A model generated the notes under the pieces. It had not been told where the DNA came from. It was given only the letters and a program-made list of their open reading frames with translations, and made no database searches. Shown here in pieces: positions 1-9,667 of a stretch of DNA of 26,896 bases (the first letter of the stretch is position 1; the number at the start of each line of letters is the position of its first letter). Position numbers and translations under genes: made by a program. The stretch is from NCBI GenBank assembly GCA_032718475.1, contig JAUCBJ010004325.1, forward strand, positions 1 through 26,896, written 5' to 3'. Source of the DNA: Nemertoderma westbladi. Its lineage: Eukaryota > Xenacoelomorpha > Nemertodermatida > Nemertodermatidae.

Positions 1-379
1 AAAAATATTTTAGAAAATTTGTCAAAACCCTGGAAATTAAAATCTAAAAAAATCAAAATTTTACCTTAATTAGTTATTATTGTGACAAATATCGTTCTAA
101 CTTTCTTCGTTATAACCCAATAAACAGTATAAACTCAGATGCTAAATCAGCTGAAGGTGATGCGTCATATGCTAATTATACACTTAGATATGGCCTGCAT
201 GTCTGCCGGCTATAAGGGAATGTACTGCATTGAAAACCGGCGCCATAACAAATCACTATAGCAAATCATAGAACGGTGACGGGCGGTGCCCGTCTGCCGC
301 GCGGTGCCCGTCTGCCGCGCATGTCATCAACGTCAAAGCCTGTTTGCCGGCGTTAAAGACCTTTCCCTTTTACGGGGTG
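1..379. other. Left-edge noncoding sequence
   Basis: AT-rich sequence with a more GC-rich patch near 225-345. I see no convincing gene; the one small open frame here has low-complexity composition (runs of Ile, Tyr, Phe) and no recognisable domain. The patch holds an exact 18-bp direct duplication, listed separately. Confidence 0.5.
283..318. repeat. 18-bp exact direct duplication
   Basis: The 18-mer GCGGTGCCCGTCTGCCGC occurs at 283-300 and again immediately at 301-318. It is strongly GC-rich compared with its surroundings. A related GTCTGCCGG lies near 200. Two copies only, function unknown. Confidence 0.85.
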
Positions 380-760
380 AAAATATTTTTATTGTTATTT
401 ATTATTATTATTTATTTATTATTGTTACTTTTTCGCTCGAATATATTATAATATACCTCAAAATCGGAAGAAAGGGAGTACTTCATATGGGAAAAAAGTA
501 ATCAATAGGATTGCATTGATTTTACGTTTTTTTCCAGCGAAAAAAAGTAAAATAACATATTTTTGGTGGAATTCCTTTTATTACATATCCCTTTTATTAC
601 TCCATATTAATATTTTATTACATGTGTTGAAAAAGCATCGAAGTAAAGGTTTGCACGTAACTTGAGCAAAATCCATTTACATACTTCAAAGTGATTGCAA
701 CTTTAGTATCTGCAAGACTTACTCTAAAACGGAACTCAATATCCAATAATTACGAATTAT
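380..760 (-). repeat. Dispersed repeat, copy A (inverted relative to copy B)
   Basis: Read on the minus strand from about 760 down to 380, this stretch aligns with 2745-3080 on the plus strand. Shared landmarks in the same order are ATTGAGTTCCGTTTT, CTTGCAGA.ACTAAAGTTGCAAT, GTGCAAACCTTT, TTTTTCAACAC or TCTTTCAACAC, AATTCCACCAAAA, AATCAATGCA.TCCTAT, and GCGAAAAAGTAACAAT near the far end. Both copies can be read as a short peptide containing ADTKVAIT, but each has stops, so I treat this as a noncoding or decayed transposon-derived repeat. Family not recognised. Confidence 0.7.
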
Positions 761-1049
761 ATTTATTTATTTATCACGCACGTTAAATAAAAAACCTTAC
801 CGGTAGGTGTGTTAGAACCAAAGGTATGTAAAAAACTAAAAAGCAACAAGACCTAGACGTTGCATGCAATCAGTGATCAGCTGACAGCCACAGCAGCCTG
901 ATGATCGGCAGGTTTCGCGGGACTTTCGTCCAGCAGCTGAAGGCATTCTCAGGAGGCCAAGCCAGGAAATGTAGAGAAAAATTCAGAAAGGGAGACGGAA
1001 GGGGTATTGAAACGAAGATGTCTGTAAGGTAGGAAACTAACCTCTGTCT

Positions 1050-2192
1050 GGGAAGCAGCACCCCAAACATGCGCCAATCACGTTTCTGCTTGTTGATAAC
1101 GGGCTTGAGTGTTTGAATGCAATACATTTCAAAGAGTAGTCAGCCAACGCGTATTGGGCTCGCGGCGGTGCTTCATGATGTAGTTGTGCACAGTCTTACC
1201 TTGTTCGCTCCCATCCTTGGCTGTCCCATCCTGGTGTTGTCTAACGCGTTTAAACAAGTGATGGATGGTGTGTCCAACAAAATCCCCGTTACAAGAGGGA
1301 CAAGAGAAAAAGTAAATGCAAGGATATCCGGGACGGGATGTTTTAGAGATGGGAGTGACTGGCTCAGTTTAGATATAGTGAAAACGAACCGAACTGGTCG
1401 TGTGCAAGACCTGGGTATAAGACCACGCAACTTTCGAACAAACAGATCAGTTTCCCGACCTCGGTACTCGAACTTAATGGGCTTTGAATCATCAGCAGCT
1501 GCCTGGTCGACCGGGTCAATGGCCTCGGTGGGGACAGCTGTTGGTGCCTCGCCCCCAGAACCACTACTTGCACGCCCCCTAGCGGCTTGAACTGCGGATG
1601 ATAGCTCATGCTCGACCACAGCATCAGTATATTGGTTATTGCTAAGAATATTCTTAGCATGCCCAATAGCGCGGTATAGAGTTGGGAACCATCCCCACCC
1701 TTACGCCCTTACGTGCGTTAAAGATGAGATGGAATATACCACGAACTACACCGCCTTTGTAAGACTCAGGGGCACACGCAGTAGGCATTGAGAACGAACC
1801 CAGTATCTGTATGCTTGCGATACCACGCCATTGAAAGTGCATAGTCAACCCGAGTGACAACCTACATGTCAAGGGTAAACTTGAGATTAGAGGATGGAGG
1901 TCATTGACATCTCTCAGCCTCTCAGTGGGGTCGTTACTGCCAACGCTAAATAGTCATCGACGTACCTATCACTAAGCTTGGTGCCCGCTGCGATCCTCCC
2001 GTCGAACTGTGACAGAAAGATGTTGGCTAGTATGGGGCCCAATGGAGACCCCATAGCGACACCATCTTTCTGACAGACGAAAATTACAATTGTGAACCAG
2101 GAACACAACATCCTTGGTAGCAAACAGCATAAGACCAATCAATTTTCGAACATTATTTTTCAATGCTTCGAGAATAGTGAAAAAAAGTTCTA
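1050..2192 (-). mobile_element. Penelope-like retroelement (PLE) relic: C-terminal RT plus GIY-YIG-type endonuclease, broken
   Basis: Minus-strand pieces in consistent order, but in different frames, match a PLE polymerase from the middle of its reverse transcriptase to its C terminus. First comes a leucine-rich segment containing ILEALKNN (about 2140-2185). Next is the RT motif DGVAMGSPLGP (about 2030-2066), followed by the catalytic box RYVDD at 1953-1967. The post-RT segment WYRKHTDTG is at 1799-1825 and, one frame away, SYKGGVVRG. Then comes a C-x2-C segment (SCPSCNGDFVGHT, about 1270-1310) followed by LFKRVRQHQ, as in the PLE GIY-YIG domain. The final motif LKPVINKQ lies near 1090-1115. 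At least three frameshifts and several stops separate these pieces, and the N-terminal half is absent, so the copy is dead and 5'-truncated. PLEs insert using this RT-endonuclease pair and often leave such truncated copies. Confidence 0.85.
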
Positions 2193-2429
2193 CTTTTTCA
2201 TGTCATAAATATTTATTTTTCCTTTTTTGAATTCAAAATATTTTTCGTAAAAAAAGGGGAAAAAATAATACAAAACAAGAAAATGAAAAAAATATATTTT
2301 TCTTAAAAAAAAAAGCAAAAATTAAAAAAAAAGGAAAATGAAAAAAATATTTTTAAGCAAAAAAAGAAAAATAATTATTTATAACATGGAAACAAAAGTA
2401 GAACTGTTTTCACTAATCTCGAGGCATTT
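2162..2429. repeat. Inverted repeat with 41- and 45-nt arms around an A/T-rich loop
   Basis: The left arm (2162-2202) and the right arm (2385-2429) are reverse complements with a few mismatches and small gaps. Shared core strings are AGTTCTACTTTT, AGTGAAAA and TCGAGA, ending in AATGC on the outside and CATG on the inside. The ~180 bp between them is almost pure A and T with long A runs. The left arm overlaps the first recognisable residues of the Penelope-like relic, so the inverted repeat sits exactly at that element's truncated 5' edge. It could be a fold-back element or the scar of a head-to-head insertion. Confidence 0.75.
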
Positions 2430-2744
2430 TATTTACCGAGCATCAGCGAGGATAATAATAAAGGGTTGAGAGAATATTGAAAAAACATGTTTTAATTTTT
2501 TCCTTTGTAATAGGTAATTTTATTCTTAAATTGGTACTTTTTGTTGCCCAATCATAAATAAAATTATAGACCGATGTAGTGTTACATAATAAAGTGAACT
2601 AATAGTATTTTCCTATATTGCTTCCATAGTTACCGCTATTCTAATTACTGTACTTTTCAACTCCCGATGCTGCCTTACTCAATGTTAAATGATTTAATGT
2701 TCTCGAATATTTATTACGTAACTAGAGAGCCGCTTAAATACATC

Positions 2745-3080
2745 AACCAATATTGCATATTGAGTTCCGTTTTGGAGTTCGCCTTGCAGACACTAAAGTT
2801 GCAATAACTTTTGAGTGTGTGAACGGATGTTGCCCAAGATTATGTGCAAACCTTTTCTATTCCGATGGTCTTTCAACACGGATGATAAAATTTAAGAAAT
2901 TCCACCAAAATTTATTTCATTTTAACTTTTGTCGCCGGGAATAAAGTCGAATCAATGCAGTCCTATGGGATACTTTTTTTCCCTAGAGGGGAAAAAGTGC
3001 AACTTTTTCTCCCGATCTTGGGGTATATTCAAGCGAAAAAGTAACAATTTAAGAATAAAAATGTTTTGTATAGAAATTTT
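2745..3080 (+). repeat. Dispersed repeat, copy B
   Basis: Plus-strand partner of copy A (380-760), matching over its whole length with substitutions and small indels. Here the peptide reading IEFRF...ADTKVAIT runs 63 residues before a stop, longer than in copy A, but I see no domain. The far end, GCGAAAAAGTAACAATTTAAG, corresponds to the copy A end near 400-440. No target-site duplication could be fixed by eye. Confidence 0.7.
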
Positions 3081-3096
3081 CTCAAAATATTACTCA

Positions 3097-3306
3097 TTAC
3101 TCAAACTTATTAAGATTGTCTGTACTCCCAATTCGGGTCAAAATATCATCTTTTTGTTTTTTTATTTCGTCCAAGGCAGAATTTAATGAGGATTTCAAAT
3201 CTGAAAAATGCTTAGCGAGATATATTTTAGTTCTCGAGTTATCGCTGTTTCTTTGTCTGCCATCATCCCAAACGAAATGTAAGACGACAGAAAGACTGAC
3301 AGTCAC
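3097..3306 (-). CDS. Small open frame, possible coiled-coil fragment, unrecognised
   Basis: This 69-residue minus-strand frame has charged, helix-prone composition in its second half (FSDLKSSLNSALDEIKKQKD), which would suit a coiled coil. It has no upstream or downstream partner that I can recognise, and it begins just beyond copy B of the dispersed repeat. It may be a fragment of a retroelement ORF1 or chance. No domain can be assigned. Confidence 0.15.
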   Translation of the reverse strand: MTVSLSVVLHFVWDDGRQRNSDNSRTKIYLAKHFSDLKSSLNSALDEIKKQKDDILTRIGSTDNLNKFE

Positions 3307-3330
3307 ATGGACAGTCTAGATTTTACCAAT

Positions 3331-3695
3331 CATTAACACTGACGTCATAAATGAAATCACCGTCTACAAAACCCCCACATGAAAATATTAGCTATATTCT
3401 ATGCTTTATTATATTTGGACGGAAAAACAGAAGAATAGTTGAATTGATAGACAGTCAGATAAACTGAAGGTCACACAGAATTCCAGGAATCCATCAAATA
3501 TGGAAACTGACATCATTACCTCACGTCCTGGAAAACACCTTAAAATTTTTAGCACTAGCACCTGGTGTTCTTTATTATATTTTGATCTATAGACAGACAA
3601 TAGACAGTGACAGACAGCCGACAGCCGACAGTTTGGGTACCACGAAACATCAACACTGAAGTCAGAAATGAAATCACCGATCAAGAAAACCCCAG
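3331..3695. repeat. Direct repeat pair with a CRE-like palindrome
   Basis: The string AACACTGA.GTCA.AAATGAAATCACCG followed by AAAACCCC occurs at about 3331-3376 and again at about 3647-3695, 315 bp apart. In the first copy the shared segment contains the full palindrome TGACGTCA (3340-3347), the CREB/ATF consensus; in the second it is TGAAGTCA. Both copies lie beside patches rich in GACAG. No gene is adjacent, so a regulatory role is unsupported. Confidence 0.7.
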
Positions 3696-3699
3696 TCAC

Positions 3700-5268
3700 T
3701 TACAATGTTACAATATTGCTAACAGAGAAACCAGCTGTTGGTAATGGTGATCCTGTTCTGTCTCAGTGAAATGACAAGCTATAACTATCTCTACGTATAG
3801 CAATACATATTGCTGTACACTTAGATTTAGGTGTTACAGGATATCGTACCGTCAGAAATAATGTAGGGAATTAATTATTTTTATATTTATAAAAATGTTA
3901 TTCTGAAAAAAAAACGATGTTAAAGTTCCAGGCAAAAAAAACGTTCCAACTTTTTGAGATGTTAGTTCAGTTTTCTTCGTTCCCTATCTTTGTCTGAAAT
4001 AAATCATATGCAATGATTTTTGGATTTTTTGTTTTATCAATGCATTCCTAATGGTAAACTTAACATAACCTCGAACACCTATTAGCAATAATTTAACTTG
4101 AGAACCTTTCATATAAAACATTGCACTTTCTAAATGGAAACAGGCCCGTTTGCAGATTAATACCATTACTACAAGATCCTTCTGTCTTCCCCATATAAAT
4201 GCTTTTATAAAAAAAATGCTACTTTCCCATTTATCGGGACTTTGGGACGCAAAGGTAATGCGACTTCCTGCACAGAGCCGAAGGCTGACAACAAATCTAA
4301 CTAGCTCTCATTTTTGAACCAATAAATCGAGGTTGAAAATAGATGAATGCAAACAATAGATATAAAATCTCTCATTTCGTAAGTGAATTTACAATGTTAA
4401 ATAACCCATCAGGGGTTAGGGTTGGGGCAAGTTACAGTGGCATGTTATTCTAACCAAAACAATAAACGATAGTCAATTGCTGAGATTAGTGTTTCCTTTT
4501 TAATCGCAATCAGCTCTGCTGTTATTTGCGTCGACGTATTGTTAACCAGAATGCAATTAATTTAATTTATGTCCAAAAAATAAAGTCGATATACCCAGGA
4601 GTAAGGGGTTGGGTATACCCCCCACCCCCTTAATCCTTAAATTGGTGAAGATGATTTTAATACGCCCCCTATTGAGTAAAACCTCACGAGTTTTGTGAAA
4701 GTAAATTGTACTTGGAGGGAAAATTATCTGAAACCAATTCTGACTTGGTAAAAACTTTAATGAGTTACTATAAAACGATTCTGACTAAGTGCCGACTCAA
4801 GCGTTTTGACTACACTTTTGGTTATCAGCTATTAGGTAGGCACAATTCACTTTATCTGTTAACTTAACCGACCCATTATTGGCCTGTTATTAAACTTTAC
4901 AAAAAGTTTAATTGATCACTAAATAAGGTAACCGACGAACACGTACTTAGGTGTGGGAAAAATGTCTCAATTAAACCGTACAGTATACTCCCGGGTTACT
5001 TCGCTTCTCCCGGGTTAAAGGTGATTTTTTACCACTTTCAGGAGATTCATACAACGCCCTGAAGTACAAAATCACGTAATATATCATTAATTTATACTTT
5101 GAAACAAATCGCAGCTTTAATAGTTAATGTTATTCGATAAAACTAGTCTTTCAATGAAAGACTCTGTACTCTCCCTTAGTCGCTGTTAATGAATATTTTG
5201 CATTTTGCAAGAGTGAGTAAGCAGGTCTAAAGTACGAGCGAAGGGAGTGGTAAAATCACAACGAGTAC
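3700..5268. other. AT-rich intergenic spacer
   Basis: No gene recognised. Contents: one copy of a ~60 bp dispersed repeat (4420-4487, separate entry); an interrupted palindrome centred on GGGTATACCC (core 4611-4620, gapped arms 4602-4633); two copies of CTCCCGGGTTA about 20 bp apart near 4990-5020; and a loose inverted pair of CTCCCTTAGTCGCT-like and AGCGAAGGGAG strings around 5170-5250. Confidence 0.5.
4420..4487 (+). repeat. ~60-bp dispersed repeat, copy 1
   Basis: Contains GTTACAGTGGCATGTTATTC, then TAACCAAAACAATAAACGA and AGTCAAT. The same two blocks occur in order near 9.7, 10.0 and 11.9-12.1 kb. This is the only copy far from that cluster. Family not recognised. Confidence 0.7.
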
Positions 5269-5271
5269 AAA

Positions 5272-6720
5272 CAATGTTTAAAGGTATACACTAACAGTGT
5301 TTAACTGTATACACTAACAGTGTTTAACTGTATATACTAACATTGTTTAACTGTATACACTAACAGTGTTTAACTGTATATACTAACATTGTTTAACTGT
5401 ATACACTAACAGTGTTTAACTGTATACACTAACAGTGTTTAACTGTATACACTAACAGTGTTTAACTGTATACACTAACAGTGTTTAACTGTATATACTA
5501 ACATTGTTTAACTGTATACACTAACAGTGTTTAACTGTATACACTAACAGTGTTTAACTGTATACACTAACAGTGTTTAACTGTATACACTAACAGTGTT
5601 TAACTGTATATACTAACATTGTTTAACTGTATACACTAACAGTGTTTAACTGTATACACTAACAGTGTTTAACTGTATACACTAACAGTGTTTAACTGTA
5701 TACACTAACAGTGTTTAACTGTATACACTAACAGTGTTTAACTGTATACACTAACAGTGTTTAACTGTATACACTAACAGTGTTTAACTGTATACACTAA
5801 CAGTGTTTAACTGTATACACTAACAGTGTTTAACTGTATATACTAACAGTGTTTAACTGTATACACTAACAGTGTTTAACTGTATACACTAACAGTGTTT
5901 AACTGTATACACTAACAGTGTTTAACTGAATACACTAACAGTGTTTAACTGTATACACTAACAGTGTTTAACTGTATACACTAACAGTGTTTAACTGTAT
6001 ACACTAACAGTGTTTAACTGTATACACTAACAGTGTTTAACTGTATACACTAACAGTGTTTAACTGTATACACTAACAGTGTTTAACTGTATACACTAAC
6101 AGTGTTTAACTGTATATACTAACAGTGTTTAACTGTATACACTAACAGTGTTTAACTGTATACACTAACAGTGTTTAACTGTATACACTAACAGTGTTTA
6201 ACTGTATACACTAACAGTGTTTAACTGTATACACTAACAGTGTTTAACTGTATACACTAACAGTGTTTAACTGTATACACTAACAGTGTTTAACTGTATA
6301 CACTAACAGTGTTTAACTGTATATACTAACAGTGTTTAACTGTATACACTAACAGTGTTTAACTGTATACACTAACAGTGTTTAACTGTATACACTAACA
6401 GTGTTTAACTGTATACACTAACAGTGTTTAACTGTATACACTAACAGTGTTTAACTGTATACACTAACAGTGTTTAACTGTATATACTAACAGTGTTTAA
6501 CTGTATACACTAACAGTGTTTAACTGTATACACTAACAGTGTTTGACTGTATACACTAACAGTGTTTAACTGTATACACTAACAGTGTTTAACTGTATAC
6601 ACTAACAGTGTTTAACTGTATATACTAACAGTGTTTAACTGTATACACTAACAGTGTTTAACTGTATACACTAACAGTGTTTAACTGTATATACTAACAG
6701 TGTTTAACTGTATATACTAA
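5272..6720. repeat. 23-bp satellite, 63 units, no indels
   Basis: A unit beginning CAGTGTTTAACTG and ending ACACTAA is repeated head to tail. Unit starts fall at 5272 plus multiples of 23, and position 6721 is exactly 63 units on, so no unit has gained or lost a base across 1,449 bp. Unit 1 is the most diverged. Sequence variation is almost limited to one site (TATACAC versus TATATAC), a CATTG variant in four units of the first quarter, and single changes near 5928 and 6543. Each unit can form small hairpins (ACAGT...ACTGT; CACT...AGTG). The right end runs in phase into a hAT-like MITE. Near identity points to recent expansion or active homogenisation; true copy number may differ from the assembly. 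Confidence 0.97.
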
Positions 6721-7124
6721 CAGTGTTTAAACGGGATCCCGATCCCGAAAAACCAGGATCCCGCCAAAAATAACAATCCCGGTCGCGATCCCGTCTTTTT
6801 TTGAAACGGGATGTCGAAGTATAAATAGTGAAGTAAATTTCTTGAATAACTGATAAATAGTTCCAGCAGAACGGAAATGTTTTGATTATATCGAATTTTA
6901 TGTCAGTAAACCACCCAGTAATCAATTGCAAAATAATTTTAATATAACTTTATCTTACTAATATTTCAGAAGTGTAAGATAAAGTGAGTGTTGCGCAAAA
7001 CCCGCCACATATACTAATAACTTTAAGGAAATACAAAAATTCAACCCCGATTCCAAAAAACGGGATCCCGAGAGTGATAATCCCGATCCCGGAACTCCCG
7101 AAAAGGGATCCCTATAAAACACTA
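6721..7124. mobile_element. Non-autonomous hAT-like DNA transposon (MITE), 404 bp
   Basis: The left end reads CAGTGTTTAAACGGGATCCC (6721-6740). The right end, reverse-complemented (7124 back to 7105), reads TAGTGTTTTATAGGGATCCC, so the two 20-bp ends agree at 16 positions. A CAGTG-type start is usual for hAT terminal repeats. Both subterminal zones are packed with GGGATCCCG, ATCCCG and CCCGG motifs in both orientations (6731-6815 and 7058-7113), as in hAT transposase-binding regions. The middle holds a perfect 12-bp inverted repeat: ACTTTATCTTAC at 6947-6958 and its complement at 6974-6985. There is no transposase frame. No 8-bp target-site duplication is visible, because the left flank is satellite. 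The family assignment is inference from the ends. Confidence 0.6.
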
Positions 7125-7589
7125 CAATACACCAGGTTGAAATATCTGAATTGCGGTCAACTCAAACTTTTTATGACAAGCTTTTTTTCTGATACGTTTT
7201 AAAATAAAGTCTGTAATCCGACGTATATTTTAAAATCAATTATTCCTTCTAAAATGATACACCAGGTGGGAATAGATACTGAAAGAACTCAATACCTATG
7301 TTTTACTAAGTCACACATATAAATTAAATCAATACACACCATGTGGAATTGAGCTTGCCAAGACCTGTGATCTTTCACCATTAAGGGATTATTCAACACC
7401 AAAATACATATTCACACTCCGTTAATACGAAAACAATCTATTTTATAAAATAGAATCCAAGTACTGAAACATTCCAATTAAACCACAGAGCCAATTTCTA
7501 AGGCCTTTATTCGTATTCCTCCCAGTCAATAAGTCAAAACACTATATTCACTACAACAAAGGGTAGGTACTGCAACTGAAACCGGATTC
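7125..7589. other. Intergenic stretch downstream of the ARF gene
   Basis: No gene seen. Imperfect direct copies of ATACACCAGG followed by an AATA..TCTGAA-like string occur at about 7127-7150 and 7257-7283, and a weaker CACACCATGTGGAAT lies near 7336. The first copy begins immediately outside the MITE's right end. Confidence 0.4.
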
Positions 7590-7595
7590 TTTATT
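7590..7595 (-). terminator. Candidate poly(A) signal of the ARF gene
   Basis: TTTATT on the plus strand, AATAAA on the minus strand, about 410 nt past the ARF stop codon, giving an ordinary 3'UTR length. A second TTTATT near 7505-7510 is an alternative. No A-tract follows, which argues against the ARF locus being a processed retrocopy. Confidence 0.45.
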
Positions 7596-8004
7596 CCACT
7601 TAGTGAATGCAAAACGTAGTAATTTAAGTAAAAATATTTACGTGTCTGACAAACTGTTTCAGCAATACAGATTTACTAACTGAGTGAAACAATCCTAAAA
7701 CAACTGAAAACTTTATATACCAACAAATTAAGTTCCGTGAGTTTTGCATGTGTCTACGTGGTATACAGCACTGGACGGAACACATTTATATACATATAAA
7801 GCATAACCCGGTAGTGATGATATACACTCGAATGGTGGTATATATATCGCAGCAACATAGTTATGATAAATATATATATATATAATATATACCAATGGTA
7901 AAATTGAAAATAAATAAATATAAACAGTCTATATCAATATACCCAGAAAACCTTACACCGAATATATACGCGAATATAAAACATATATATACCGGTCCAA
8001 CATA

Positions 8005-8583
<579 letters not shown>

Positions 8584-8599
8584 TTACCAGTAGCGAAAT

Positions 8600-9244
8600 A
8601 ACAAAAGTACTTTCCGCAGTTTAACAATGTAGGCCTAACTTAGACCAAACTAACTAGTCGTACTGACCAATACACGAAACAACTTAAAGGGCACCCGTAG
8701 GGCAAAAATCATAATTTTTTCTAAATTGTTTTCTTAAAAAAAATTTATTCTGATGCAGAATTTTATGCTGAATTCAAAACTGAAATCTATTTATTTCTGT
8801 TACAGTTTTTTCATTTTAAAGATGTGGCACTTTGAATACACCCAAATCACCTAACGCATGCTGGCATGTGATTTATTCCTATAATTAGGGTTTTAAAAAA
8901 AATGTTTCTAATTATCAATGATGTCTTAATTGTTTTTTTTTTCTCAACAAAGAAGTATTCTGATAAAAATTATATTTAGAGTTACAGTACAGCAGTACCT
9001 ATAAATAGAAAATAGTAGCATGGCTAGTACGGTACTGCGTACTGGTACCTTTAAGTAAATTCCACGTGTAGGGCTGTAGCCTGTAGGGGCCTACTCGGAC
9101 TCTGAGCTGCAACAAACTACTCCAGACTGCCAGAGGCGTGTCAAATGCGCTGATGAAAAAATATTTCAATCGGCGCCTCCAGAGCACAACCGCAGCGAAG
9201 GGGAATAAGAACAACGTACAGCTATAATCCGCTCATTCAGGGTG
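8600..9244. other. Intergenic region, possible divergent promoter
   Basis: Lies between the ARF coding exon (reading left) and a possible first exon (reading right). Mostly AT-rich, but 9060-9280 is richer in GC and CpG (for example GGCGCCTCC near 9172), which is where I would expect transcription start sites for either gene. No TATA box is convincing. The ARF noncoding first exon, if it exists, should be here. Confidence 0.3.
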
Positions 9245-9373
9245 ATGGCAGCAGCTGATGTGGAGGATGGCGAGGAAGACAAAGAGGAGCGAGTACAGTA
9301 TAAAGGTCCAAGTTCGGGTCGGGGAGAAGTTCTGTTTTGTTCAACTGAGTTGAAATTTCAACTTTTTCTTTGA
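9245..9373 (+). CDS. Possible first coding exon, acidic N terminus, unrecognised
   Basis: ATG at 9245 lies in a good start context (G at -3 and G at +4) and opens a 42-codon frame starting MAAADVEDGEEDKEERVQYK. That composition is typical of the N terminus of a nuclear or cytoplasmic animal protein. The later residues become hydrophobic and unremarkable before the TGA, so the true exon probably ends earlier at a GT, for example at GTACAG near 9292. It points away from the ARF gene from a GC-richer zone. I could not find a following exon and do not recognise the protein. It could be chance. Confidence 0.25.
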   Translation: MAAADVEDGEEDKEERVQYKGPSSGRGEVLFCSTELKFQLFL

Positions 9374-9667
9374 ATTCAACATTTTATATAATCAACTTTT
9401 GGAGTACAGGTGTACGTTGGGAGTTTGGACTGTTGGAAATTACGTAGGGAGGTAGAATCCGATTCAAGGGAATCAATTCTGTCACTTTCCATTATAATAA
9501 TTTTGACGTAGCAGTAATTTAGATTAGAGCCTCATGCTTCCTTAGGGTTAGGGTTCAATTACTGCTTTACTTGCAACCTGTGCAGCGCAGATAGGGGGGG
9601 ACAAGGGGACTGGACGCAATAAGAAATTAGACGCAAATAACAGATGATTTCTCACAAAAATGAAACT
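9374..9667. other. Noncoding spacer
   Basis: AT-rich sequence with no gene. It includes two telomere-like TTAGGG units near 9543 and a short G run (9592-9600). Nothing functional can be supported. Confidence 0.4.

Noticed and set aside
286-501. 71-codon plus-strand frame as a gene
   Set aside because: Half of it is low-complexity Ile/Tyr/Phe from AT-rich DNA, and it overlaps the 18-bp duplication and repeat copy A.
1117-1666. Plus- and minus-strand frames of 100-157 codons
   Set aside because: The plus-strand one is antisense to the Penelope-like relic; the minus-strand ones are fragments of that relic in mixed frames, not separate genes.
5272-6720. CRISPR array
   Set aside because: Units are contiguous 23-mers with no unique spacers, and the window is animal nuclear DNA.
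9141-9165. Hammerhead-like CTGATGA followed by A-rich sequence
   Set aside because: No stem II or GAAA in the right place and no flanking stems.
9543-9554. Interstitial telomere repeat
   Set aside because: Only about two TTAGGG units; too short to mean anything.
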